Origin: Erodium maritimum
Taxonomy: Eukaryota > Streptophyta > Magnoliopsida > Geraniales > Geraniaceae
Direction of reading: 5' to 3'
Length of the DNA stretch: 64,000 nt
Assembly: GCA_963921825.1 (NCBI GenBank)
Contig: OY997594.1
Coordinates: 16,187,001-16,251,000, forward strand
Both the position numbers and the translations under genes were made by a program. Of this stretch, positions 11,137-21,929 are shown piece by piece. Numbering within the stretch: the first letter of the stretch is position 1; every line of letters starts with the position of its first letter. A model generated the notes under the pieces. It was not told the DNA's origin. It ran no database searches and worked only from the letters and a program-made list of their open reading frames with translations.

Positions 11137-11337
11137 TTCAGTTCAGCGGTTCCGTAAAACCTGAAATTATAGGAATTGCAAAGCTTTGAGTGTAGGTTTC
11201 AATGATATTACAGTCATTCATGAACTAGCCATAGTTTGCAAGAAGAAAAATCAATTTCATTTTGTGACAATGACAATCGACATCTCAATGTTATAGTACT
11301 TTTTTTATTGACTAAATCAGGTGTATCATAGTATTTG

Positions 11338-11743
11338 GGGATAAATGTCAAAACATGCACTTAGGTTTCGTCCACAAACGAAATAGTGCACAATGTTTTG
11401 TCCACGTCGTCTGGCTACCCTTATGAATCGTCCACGCGCTTCTGTTAGAAAAGTGTAATAACAGAACCTGAATTGACAATTTTGCCCTTTTGGTTTGAAA
11501 TTCAAAAATAAGAATTTCGTCCAAAAAAATGAGTGGCTGAGGATTGTTAGGGCAATTTCATCCATTTTTTTTTCCAGACACAAGCACATGATATCACGTG
11601 AGGCTACAGATTCGAATATTCTGTTAATTTTACTGATAGAAGTGCGTGGACGATTCATAAGAGTAGCCAGACGACGTGGACAAAACATTGTGCACTATTT
11701 CGTTTGTGGACGAAACATAAGTGCATGTTTTGACAATTATCCC
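11338..11743. mobile_element. MULE-type MITE with ~110-bp terminal inverted repeats
   Basis: The ends read GGGATAAATGTCAAAACATG on the left and, reverse-complemented, GGGATAATTGTCAAAACATG on the right. The inverted match continues for about 110 bp each side, including words such as GTCCACAAACGAAATAG and GTCCACGTCGTCTGG. Perfect 9-bp duplications TAGTATTTG flank it (11329-11337, 11744-11752). Long inverted repeats plus a 9-bp duplication indicate a Mutator-like origin. The interior is about 190 bp and codes for nothing. It lies 200 bp past the acetolactate synthase stop codon and may fall in its 3' region. Confidence 0.85.
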
Positions 11744-12274
11744 TAGTATTTGGTCTAGATACCTTGCATAATGTAGCAGAAGCAAGTGACTACTAAACTC
11801 TTTTTTATTCTTAAAAAGAACTCTTTAGGATTGATGTATCTAAGGCTATTCATAGTGGGGTCTCGTCGTTGTTGAATTAGGCGTTGAATCAGACAGAAAA
11901 GTTGTGTTTTTCCGTCGAATTGTCGAATCGCAGTCTTGTGTCGCATCGAATCGTAGTTACTGTTTTAGATGGTCTACAAATCTGCTGACTAGCTATTACG
12001 TCGAATTCGGAGGTCCGGTGTTGACCACTCGAACCAGCGCACGCCAAGTGGTGACGTTTCGGCACGCAGAAGCAGAAAAGGTTCAGCAAATCTGCCACGT
12101 TGCATAAGTACGCAGAATCGATTGACCAGAATAAAATTTATTTGAATAAAAAAATAAAAATGATTGCTACAAATGCATTTTACTCCAACACAACAAATCT
12201 CACAAATTTTCTCTCTATTCTCTCTTAAATCGTCCAGGTTCTCTCTTCATTCTTTGTGGTATTGTATTGTCTTC

Positions 12275-13558
12275 ATGGATTCATCGAGTAGTGAGGAGTA
12301 TGATGTTAGTGAATTGGACTATGTACCGTTACGTGCAAGGACCCGAGAAGCGGATGAAGAGATGTTGGAGTCTATACGGGAAAAAGTTAGGGAGACCGAG
12401 GCAAGTACGACGACCCCCGTCCGCTGCGAGCAGAAAAGACAATACATTTACAAAGATCGAAGTGCTACTCACGACCGGCTTATATCCGACTACTTTGCAG
12501 CTACCCCGTTGTAGGATGCAAAAATGTTTCGGCAGCGTTTTAGAATGGCGAAATCTGTTTTCTTAAAAATCGTAGACGGGGTGTCAGAGTACGATGCGTA
12601 CTTCATCCAAAAAGTTGATTGTCGTGGGCGACCAGGTTTCTCAGCCATTCAAAAGTGTACGACTGCTATACGGATGTTTTGTTACGGTTCTTCGGCCGAC
12701 AACCTGGACGAGTATTTGAAGATGGCTGAGGCAACTGCCCTCGAGTGCATGCACCGATTTTGTTTCGCCGTATTCAACGTCTTTGGTGAAACCTACCTCA
12801 GGAAGCCCATCAGTAATGATATTGCTTACATTACACGTATCAATGAAACTCATGGTTTTCTAGGTTGTATAAGTAGCCTCGATTGTATACATTAGGCGTG
12901 GAGGAATTGTCCAAAAGCCAATCATGGGGTGTATGAGTGGGGCGATCATTATGGACCTACGATGATTTTTGAAGTAGTTGCGGGGCCGGGCACATGGATT
13001 TGACACGTTTACTTTGGTATGTCGAATTCGAACAACGATATTAATGTTCTGAACCAATCGTCCATATTTGCGCATGTATATCGGGGTGAGAGGCCTCCGG
13101 TCGAGTATGAGGTCAACGATACGTATTACGACACTCCTTACTACCTTACAGATGAAATTTACCCACTGTGGGCGTGCTTCGTGAAGTCTATCCCCGCACC
13201 TCAACTACCTAGGCACATGTTATACGCAAAAAAATAGGAGGCCATAAAGAAAGATGTGGTGAGGGCATTCGGGATACTGCAAACTTGTTTCTATATCATT
13301 TGTAGGCCTGCTCGAGGTTGGGATGATATGGAACTTTCTATGATCATATGAGCGTGCATTATCATACACAACATGATTACCGACGACAAACGAGATACCT
13401 TTTAGGGAGACGTATAACGCCTCCCATCCGAAGAACCAATGTTACCCGTCCATCGAGGGCCATTACCAGAGTACGATGACATCCGATACCAGTCAAACCG
13501 GCTAGAGGATCGAGCTTCACACCAACATCTGAAGGCTGATTTGATTGATCACATTTAG
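12275..13558 (+). pseudogene. Second PIF/Harbinger transposase, heavily decayed
   Basis: The start MDSSSSEEYDVSELDYVPL begins a protein whose later parts match the family: FRQRFRMAKSVFLKIV, KCTTAIRMFCYGSSADNLDEYL, GCISSLDCIH, SNSNNDINVLNQS, PYYLTDEIYPLWACFV, IIIHNMITDD. The catalytic Asp residues in SSLDCIH and NNDINVL remain. The frame changes near 12514-12524, and stops replace Trp after LDCIH (TAG), Trp in TWI*H (TGA) and probably Gln after the LYAKK motif (TAG). All of these look like C-to-T or G-to-A changes. The element's left end may be GGCTATTCATAGTGGGGTC at 11844; I could not find a matching right end. It is clearly a different copy from the one at 5965-7319. Confidence 0.82.
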
Positions 13559-13798
13559 ACTTTATCAGGGCAGAGGCCATTAGGGATGATGACATGTAGT
13601 TACTGGGGAATTTAATTTTCGTAGTCTCTAGTGAATGTATTTCCTTGGACCTGTTGTTCGACAAGTTCATGCTACCGTAATGCGAATCTCCTTATTGGCA
13701 CATGGGCCGATTCGGTTGCCTATATAAGGCAACCCATTATAAATCTTCAAAGGCACAATAAAAAACTTTCTCCAAAGTAGTAGTGTTCAACCAAATTT

Positions 13799-14032
13799 AT
13801 GGGTTCCGAGACCGAGAGTTGTGTTTCCCATGCTGATATAGGTCTGCCACCAGTAGTGTATAAGATCGAGCGAGAACAATGTTGTCGTGGTCGGTTCGAG
13901 CGAACAAAGGAAAAGCTGATGAAATATCAGCTGTCATTGACTAGGCAGTACACCGAAGTAGTTACCCTCGACACGAATGACTGGATCCCGCTCGAGAAGG
14001 ACTACCACGAGGCTCTTATGTTCGAGCTATGA
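13799..14032 (+). CDS. Hypothetical 77-aa protein
   Basis: An ATG at 13799 opens MGSETESCVSHADIG and runs to TGA at 14030-14032. It is acidic and charged with no recognised motif. A TATA-like CCTATATAAGG lies about 80 bp upstream and an AATAAA-like word (AATAAATG) about 105 bp downstream, so it has the layout of a small gene. It may instead be a leftover of the preceding Harbinger element. Function unknown. Confidence 0.3.
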   Translation: MGSETESCVSHADIGLPPVVYKIEREQCCRGRFERTKEKLMKYQLSLTRQYTEVVTLDTNDWIPLEKDYHEALMFEL

Positions 14033-14989
14033 ACCAAAACTAGCATGCTCAGTGATCTGTTTTCGTATTAACGTTCCCGGTTTTGGACAAGTCAGTTTTT
14101 ATTTTGTACTCCGAAAACCTAACTGTAAAGTTCGTAATAAATGTGCTCTTTATGTTTATCTTTTAATTTTTTTACTGTCACGCCCCAAATCCGGTTTTGA
14201 CCGGATTCGAGACGCGACTTGAGTTAAAATAGATTAAATAATAAATGATCGATAAAAGTGCTCGAATCTCATAAAAACTCCATCAAAAGATCTAAGTAAA
14301 TGTTTGAAATCCTCCACGAGTCACAACTCGTAATACAAAGTGAGGTATAAAATGTTTAACAGTAAAGAGCAACATAAATCCAAAACGAATCCCAAAAGGA
14401 ACTGAAGCTCCCAAGCCTCGCCCACTCTAGACATCTGGTACTCCTGTAAAACAATAAGAGAAACAAAGGGGATGAGCTTACGCTCAGTAGGAAAAATCTC
14501 AATAACTCCGCCTTTAGATCACAACTTAAACTGTTCAACGGATCGACAAAAACATAATAATAAGATAAACAAGTAGTACGAAAGAATAAATTATATAATC
14601 AAGCAATATCACACTCTTGAAGATAACCGAAATTTGAAAGAGTTCATAAAAGTTCCATCACGAAAAGATAGGAGTAAAATGGGAGTATTTAATATCGTGT
14701 CAACCACTCGCTTTCTCAAGCCTCTGATCCATGGATAGATTCTGGGATCACCTCGGTTCCCATAATTCCGATCCGCCAGAGTGTCCATGTCATGTCAGAT
14801 TCTCCCTCGGTCCAGAGGACGCACATGCGTTAGGGCACCGGAAACAATCCCAAATGGGCGCTTATCATCGGGATTCCCAGAAATGCCTCCAAAGGACCAT
14901 ATGTCATAGGGAACCAAGGTAGTGTTCCACTGGGACGCACGTCCTTGGGTGAAACCTTAGTAACCATCTCTCAAGAAGTAACTCAAATA

Positions 14990-15113
14990 ATATCCCGCGG
15001 GATCTGCCAATAATCAATAAATATCCCGCAGGATCTGCCAATAATCAATAAATATCCTGCAGGATCTGCCAATAATCAATAAATATCCCACAGGATCTGC
15101 CAATAACCCATAC
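14990..15113. repeat. Four tandem ~31-bp units inside solo LTR A
   Basis: Units share ATATCCCGCAGGATCTGCCA followed by ATAATCAATA. They lie in the variable middle of the LTR, where copies B and C hold different tandem repeats. Confidence 0.8.
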
Positions 15114-16119
15114 TCGTAATATCCAGTAATCAATGACCTCAGGCTCTAATTCTCAACCAGTATCTCATTGTATCTGTTAAACTCCACCTTTAACACGACA
15201 CCGGATTACCCCCCCCCCCCCCCGGGTGTAGTACCGAACCAAACAAGCAACTCAAACAAGAATAAGAATAAAGGAATACCATAACTGGGTCACCAATCAA
15301 CACTCAACAGATCACACTTTCATCACAACAGAGACATCCAATACACTCCATACTTACCGTATACTTACCTGTCACGAACCAGCGGTACATCGATCACCTG
15401 ATTGTGCCCCGTGGCACAACCAGTCATACTCGATCATCCGTTCAATCAACAATTATATCAACATAAACACTAAATCAATCAAGTATACATTCAGCCAATC
15501 ACTCATCATGTGAACGAACCATCTAGCATTCAATCATACGAGCTAATCTAGTTTCATTAGACTCTTAAGTTAACCTAGCAATTAGCAACCAAACATGTGA
15601 ACCTAGCACACAACTAATCCGAGAGCTCTTCACAGCCTCTCTACCAGTAAATCAATTTCCCAAGTATTGAAAGCACATTTCACTAATGGTCATCATCCTA
15701 AGCATGCATACTAGACTCATCCATTTATTAGTAATTGAAATACGATTATTCTAGTTATTCGCATCCTATAGGCAATTCTAGGACCTTTCCGATTTTATTA
15801 TCCTAATCATGCATACTAAGCGTTAATTAAGAAATTAAGACTTTCCCTACCTCGCGGTCTTCCTCTCAACACTCTAATGTCACAAATGAGAGTCACCACA
15901 CCGTTCTTCACACGGGTACCAGCAAGGTCTTCGTTCTCCTAACTCGTGTCCACGATCTTTCTTCTTTCCTAGCTTGGTCCCACGGTCTTGGACCACAATA
16001 AGACCAAAATTAGTAACTCAACGATGTGCTCTTTTCTCCCAAAATATAGATAGTACTCAAGTGATGGAAACAAGGTGTTAAGTCATGATTTAGGGATCGA
16101 AATGGGCTAAAAGGAGGGT

Positions 16120-16390
16120 TTTTAGGATCTGGAAATCCGATCCGGTAGGCAGCCCGTCCCGTAGCACAGGCCGTGCCGGAACCTGGCACAGACCGTATCA
16201 CTGACCGGCCCAGAAACCAGCACGGACCGTGCGACAGACCGGCCCAGAGTCAGACACGGACCGTATGAGGTACCGTGCCGGAATCCCGTCCGTTCTGTTC
16301 CGCATACCGTGCCGGAACCTGAGCCGTTCCGTGCGGCCTGCCGTGCCGGCACATGGCCCGGTCTGGGTCGCCTGCCGTGCCGAACCAGAT
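16120..16390. repeat. GC-rich block of degenerate CCGTGCCGG repeats in solo LTR A
   Basis: Short words such as GACCGTGC, CCGTGCCGG and GACCGGCCC recur many times in both orientations, within otherwise AT-rich LTR. Copies B (43750-43905) and C (53485-53690) have comparable blocks at the same relative place. Confidence 0.7.
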
Positions 16391-17364
16391 CAGATTCTTC
16401 CCCTTCTTCCCCAACTCGAATCCTACGAAAATCCATAACCAAACTCCATTTTTAACCATTTGCAGCTCCCAAAACCATCAAATACCTCCAAAGCTCCTCT
16501 ACCCATGGTAGGAATCAACAAATAAACAAGTTTCCAAGGATTCTCCATAGCATAATCAAATCAAAAACTTCCAAAAGTTCATCCAACAACTACACCCTCA
16601 AATGGGTTCATCAAAGCTTCAACAAGAGCACAAACTAAACCTCCTACTTCACTACTTCTTCTCCAAATAGCCAAAACCAAGCTAGTTGAACAACCTCAAG
16701 CCAAAACCCACAAAAACCCAAGAGAAGAGAGTAGATGAAATGAAGAGTTGAGAGTATCCATACCTCTAGGAGAATGTGTTGAAGAAGATGAAGGTATTTT
16801 GGAGAGGATTTGGGTGGAGATTGGCACAAAAGGCCTCTCTTTTCTCTTGCTTTCTCTTCAAGCCACCATGGGAGCTCCAAGCTCTTCCTCCTCTCTCAAT
16901 TTTCGGCCAACACTAGAGAAAATGAATTGGATTTGTGTCATCTAATGCCTTAAAAGACCTAGAGGTGAAAAAAGACCAAAAACCCTTTAGTTCTTATCCC
17001 TTTTATGGATAACTAATGAGGGTAGAGATGACATTTGAGCCTCTTTCCTTCCCTCCAAGCTATTAGTGACACTTGGCATAGTGGGGACCACTCCCTTCCA
17101 TTTAAAATCCAGCAGTCCAAAATTAATTGTTTTGACTCGATAAAAAGCTCGGTTTTGACCAATTTTGACTTCCTTCAATATTATACTTAAATGAATGGAA
17201 ACGGCCCAATTAAGCCAACCGTGATGACGGCTAAGCTTTTTGGGCCCCGGAAAAGTCCCGAGTGACCTCTTGAGTCCTCAGTTGACTTTTCCGGCAGAAA
17301 GTCAAACTTGTCTTAAGAGTCTCCGGTTCGACCGGGATCGACTTGGAGCGGTTCTTACATTTAC

Positions 17365-18060
17365 CGTATCTACCTCCTTGGTCACATGCCCCGAATCTGC
17401 CTCCATAATTACTCTCACCAATTCTGCCAAGATAAGCTTTGGACCGATTCTATCACTTTGAAATTGAAACCCTATTATTCTGCCTCCCTTATTTATACCA
17501 ACCCAGATGCAGATTCGGCCTCCACTCTTCTTCTTCAAGCCTCTCACCAAAACAGAATCGAAGACCCAATATTTTCTTGATCATCGAATCCATAACACCT
17601 TTGTGGACCGATGTTGAGGAGAGGAGGCTGGTTGTGGCGTGGATGATACACGGAAGTGACACAAGAAAGTACTGACATGATCTATATGGTGATTGACAAT
17701 CCATGGCAACATAACCATACCCCCGGTCGGAGAAGCTGGTCAAAGATCACTGATAAAAGACCAACCTCCGGGTGCAGCGAGTCGAGCTAGCGTTCTTGCA
17801 AGCCCAACATGAGCTCGACCCAACCGCAACCGATGTCGAGGTGTTCCTTGAGGCCAACCGGGTTTATGCTAGTAATATCGTCTACCAATTCAACAAGCAT
17901 GAGTGGTGGGAAACTATTCGGGGATGCCCGAAATGGCGTCGGATGAACGGGTTTTTGAACCTCTAGTTTTCATCCAGTCGGGTTGCTCGGGGGTTGTCTG
18001 CTAGAAGGTGGGGTTTCTAGGTTTTGGGGTACGGTTTATCGTGTTTGCATTGTAGTCTAG
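17365..18060 (+). other. Decayed coding sequence, possibly a LINE ORF2 linker
   Basis: Several + strand frames interleave. The longest readable piece (17772-17966) is VELAFLQAQHELDPTATDVEVFLEANRVYASNIVYQFNKHEW in two overlapping parts. It resembles the helical linker between endonuclease and reverse transcriptase in plant LINEs, but no catalytic motif is present. Low confidence. Confidence 0.25.
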
Positions 18061-18360
18061 CTGTCTTTTTCTCAAAAATAATAAAATACGCTTACTCTAT
18101 TACTTTATACATTTTTATGCACATTAGTCTCGGAATAGACCGATTAGGTCAATTCCCACGACAACCTCCAAAACGATCGACCCACGAATCGGGTCGAATG
18201 TGGACTTAATTTTCAAATTAAGTGCTTAAACAGACCGGAATTAGACCGATTCGATCTAATTCCACTATGGAAGGTCTAATTATTCAAATATGAGTTTCTT
18301 TATGTAAAAGATTCATTCTTAAATTTTTCTTGTGAATCTTACCTTAACCCCAACAGAAGT

Positions 18361-18770
18361 TAACAATAAATAAATAGTGAGTCAAGTATCACGGGTGAGA
18401 GTAAATCCAAGTGCTTGATCAAATGGACAAACAATATGTGGTAAATGTTACATTACTTGGCTTCCATGTATTGACAAAGTTGTGGAGATTAAGGTACCTC
18501 ATTCTTTAGCAACCATGTTTTTAGAGGTTCTGACTTGTGAAGAGCCCGACCACGCGGTTGGGACACTCTTAAGACCTTCAACTATGTCTTCAACTACACT
18601 ATCTTCCCTTGTCTGATGTATGGAAAAACCATATCAAGTGAATAATAAATTGATGATTGCTGAACCGTTGACAAAGACATGCCACCACTAAAGTTCAAGA
18701 TCATGGGGACATTATGGGACTTGGTTCCCTTATGTAGTTTTTCGTTGTAAAAACGATTGAAACTCTGTTA
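18361..18770 (+). pseudogene. Possible Ty1/copia RNase H C-terminal remnant
   Basis: Near 18655 the + strand reads MIAEPLTK followed, after a one-base shift, by PPLKFKIMGTLWDL. This resembles the IADPLTK...MGL tail that ends copia polyproteins. The upstream sequence has no continuous frame. The remaining 370 bp to 19140 is AT-rich and may be the adjoining LTR, but no LTR end was identified. Confidence 0.35.
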
Positions 18771-19142
18771 TTGGATATTTGTTATTTTGGTTTTTGTGTA
18801 CACATTTGGTTGAGAAATATTACTATTGTTTGGACCAGAATGAACATATGGTTTATTCATTAAGCTTGTGGGGAACGTTAAAGAATACATGATGCATTAT
18901 CATAGTTGAAAGATAACTCTCATTATTAAAAGAGAGATTATTGTCACTATTCGTGTGTTATGTTTTCATGCTTTCGTAAAAGTTGAAATATGAACCAAAT
19001 AGGAGAATATTAGCATATTATTTAAGTATGTCTTGGTGGAGGCCAATCATGATGAGACGTCATCGTGATATAAGATAGACTTTGACACTTCTCCATATAA
19101 TTAGCTTTGGAAAACAATTGCCATGTATTAGTGGTCTTATAA

Positions 19143-19710
19143 CACTACTGCTGATCTTGACCTGGGAGACGGATCAGATCCGTCTCCCAGGTTAGCTTAT
19201 CCGTCGGCCTGGATCTTGCCTGACGGATACATCCGTCGGCCAAGATCCGTCGGCCAGGTCTCGTCGGCCAAGTTTTTGGCCGACAGATGCAACAATCCAT
19301 CGGTAAGATGGAAAATGACCCGACGGATCCCTTCCGTCTGCCAAAACTGAGCACCTGAGTCACGGATCCGATCCGTCACTCTGGTTCGATGACATTGCCG
19401 ACGGGTGTCATCCGTCTGTCAAGAATTTCCACCTGGCCGACATATCCGACCCGTCGGAAAGGAGTAACTTCTTGACAGACAGATGTCACCCGTCGGCAGG
19501 GTGTTATGGCTTGGCAGACGGATCGCACCCGTCAGGAAAGTGTTATGTCTTGGCAGTCGAATCTCACCCGTCTGGCAAGACTTCCACCCTGCCGACGTGT
19601 GCCATATGTCGGTCAAGGTTTAACACCCTACCGACGGGTGCTATGTGTCGGCCAGGTCTAAACATGTCCGATGGATGTAGATGCTTGTATCCGTCAGCCA
19701 AGTTGTAGTA
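19143..19710. repeat. Left subterminal repeat array of the CACTA element
   Basis: Dense copies of GCCGACGGAT and its reverse ATCCGTCGGCCA, often as near-palindromes (for example GACGGATACATCCGTC at 19223). In CACTA elements such arrays bind the element-encoded protein that pairs the ends. The terminal 40 bp contain GGGAGACGGATC followed by its inverse. Confidence 0.85.
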
Positions 19711-19937
19711 AAAAAACAAAAAAAAAATGTTTCAAAAGTCATGCACCCAACCGTGCAGTAAAATGTACCTGTTCCTGTACCATCCAAACAGTAATAACAA
19801 CAAGCACATAAAAACCATAAACACGTCAACCAAACATTCAACCGACATTATCAAATATAGTAGTTCTAAATAAGTTTATCAGTTCAGGTATCCAAATATC
19901 ATAATGTTCATAGGAAAAAGGGGAGGACTGACTAAGG

Positions 19938-21827
19938 TCAAGATGGCGGGGCTGATGGCGGGGTCTCTGAAGCCGGAGTCGCTGATGTAGGAGTCGCTGA
20001 CGGTCTGACAGAAGAAGGCACGATGTTGTTCTGCTGAGTGGAAGCCCAAGAGTTGAACAACTCCCGGAATTGAGCTTGTTCAGCAGCTTGGGCAGCAATC
20101 CTGGACTCCATTTCTAGGCGCTGCTCCTCCATCAACCGGCGTTGCTCCTCCAATTTCCGAGCGAACTCAGCCTGTTGATCAGCCAAGCGAGTCTTCAGCT
20201 CTTCTAGCTCCTCAGACGAGCTGACTGAACGCGCACTCGAGCACCCACTGGCTCCCACATCCCGTTGGGTTGGGAGCTTGACCGCCTTCCCGATGCCTAT
20301 TGGAGTCTTCCCTTCTGCTGTTTACCCGTGATAATCTGGATGAGGGGGAGCTCTTCCTCCAAAGTCAATGGCTTCGCCACAGTAGGCGATGAACCCTCGC
20401 ACTCCGTCACCTGAGACTGCGATAACCGCTCACGGGCCTCATCCACAACAGATTTTGCATGTGCCTGAGATACATAAAACATAAAACACCAATATAATTT
20501 AAAGTTTTATACGATACAGGAGAGAAATATAAATAATCGTATTATAATGCATAAAACATAAAACACCAATATAATAATAAGTTATGCAAAATTTTTAAGT
20601 AAAACAAGATATACCGCTCTTTTCACGTTCTCCTTGTTGAGGTCATTTTCCTTTGTGTAGACCTCGACGTAGGCGTCGCAGCGTGGAAGGAGGGAGGATT
20701 TGGCAAGAAACCGTTTGGCCCGTTTTGCGAGCGGCATACTACCCCCGTGGTGTGCAGTCACGTTCTGTGCTCGAGAGGCCTTCGATTTCTCGCTCGCTTT
20801 CTACAATAAAAAAATAAGATGGTAATCAATTATAATACACTCTAATTCGAAACTACTTATTGATAACTCGTGAGTAATACTTTACAGAATTTACCAAACA
20901 CAATAATAAAGTACTTACTTTGAATTCCTCTGATTTGAAGTGCCTATAGAGCCAACGGAACTGCTCCTCACGTTCAAGGAACTCCAGCGGTGTGGGTACG
21001 TGTATCTCAGCATCGGGGTGCTCGGGGTCTTTGTACTTCGCCTCCATCTTCACGATCCACTCATGGATTTCATACTTCCATTCACGGTAGCGGCTGGATG
21101 CCGTTTCCATGACAAAATCCAGAAGCTTGGTAAAGAATGGACCGGTTTCGAACTCGTACAACATCTGAGAAAATAAAAACACCAGGATTAGTAATTATAT
21201 AAGAACTAATTAAATGAATCAATGAATGCGAAAAGGTAATGTACTTACGCTGAGCTGGTAGAACATAACCTCCTTAGCACTTTCAGGAACTTCATGGAAG
21301 TACGCCTGGCCCATGGGGATGTAAGTCCGCACTATGGACCCAATCACCCGTACGGCATCCTCCCTCTCAAGCGTCCCTGTCAGTTCTTTACCGTTATGGC
21401 CCAAGATAAATTTTCCCCCTGGCGGAGCCATATCCTTGAGCATACGGTGGAGGTTCTTGTTGGTCACAATACCTCGCTTCCCCGTCTTGGTCTTGGTTAT
21501 GGTGGAGGCCACCTCTCCTCCGGCCAGCATGACAACCACATCCTCATCGTCCTCCAGTGCTTTTTGGGATCGAATGCTTAGGACATCTTCCCTGTTGGTG
21601 GTAGATGCTGCCTCACTACCACCGGGAGAAGGGGCTGCCTCACTACAACCGCCAGAAGGAGACTCGCAGTCTCGAAGGCGCCGCATTGTAGGTGCCCGAG
21701 CCGTTGTATTTTGGGTGGAGTCTTGGGTGGTTCCACCAGATGCACAGGGTTGCGCTCGAAGGGCCTCGGGGGAGCTCAAGAAGTTGAGCCGGTTGTAGAA
21801 CTTGTTATAATTTCTCTTCCCCATCAT
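19938..21827 (-). CDS. CACTA second protein (plant Ptta/En/Spm transposase, Transposase_24-like)
   Basis: Exons on the minus strand are about 21827-21249, 21164-20919, 20800-20615, and 20464 to 19938. The first (193 codons from MMGKRNYNKFYN) has a low-complexity Ser/Gly/Thr part, then FILGHNGKELTG and GSIVRTYIPMGQAYFHEVP, hallmarks of the Ptta/En/Spm family. The second exon has SSRYREWKYEIHEW and the third KRAKRFLAKSSLLPRCDAYVEVY. The last part carries a predicted coiled coil rich in Glu/Gln/Arg (about 20221-20080) and ends Pro/Ser/Thr-rich. Between QIITGKQQKG and KTPIGIGKAVKLP the frame shifts by one base near 20310, and no intron of reasonable length can absorb it. So either the gene is damaged or splicing there is unusual. 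By family it likely binds the subterminal repeats. A related decayed copy lies at 48400-50880. Confidence 0.72.
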
Positions 21828-21929
21828 GAAAAACAGATGTGAAGTCAAAGCATACTTTGATTTAGAAAATAAAGCATAGAAACTGAACAACAAAATTGCA
21901 ATCCTATACATAGTAATGGTATAGTGCAA

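Larger units (their letters stand above)
14176..17359 (-). mobile_element. Solo LTR, copy A (3184 bp)
   Basis: On the minus strand it starts TGTAAGAACCGC and ends CGGTTTTGACCG...GGGGCGTGACA, i.e. TG...CA. A perfect 5-bp duplication TTTAC flanks it (14171-14175, 17360-17364). No gag, protease, RT or integrase frame is inside, and no second LTR is present, so it is a solo LTR left by recombination. Size fits large plant Gypsy LTRs, but the lineage cannot be assigned without internal sequence. Internal landmarks are shared with copies B and C: a splice-donor-like site about 595 bp from its 5' end (16764/16763), the hairpin word CTACTGAGCGTAAGCTCA (14472-14491 on the minus strand), and an acceptor-like TTTACAG/G about 267 bp from its 3' end. 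Confidence 0.88.

Noticed and set aside
14176..17359. Possibility that the TG...CA elements are complete non-LTR or DNA transposons
   Set aside because: The TG/CA ends and exact 5-bp duplications fit LTRs. The ends are not inverted repeats beyond TGT/ACA, and no poly(A) or transposase is present.
17772..17966. Calling a full LINE at 17.4-18.0 kb
   Set aside because: Only a short linker-like stretch is seen; no FADD, endonuclease or RNase H motif, so only a low-confidence remnant is listed.
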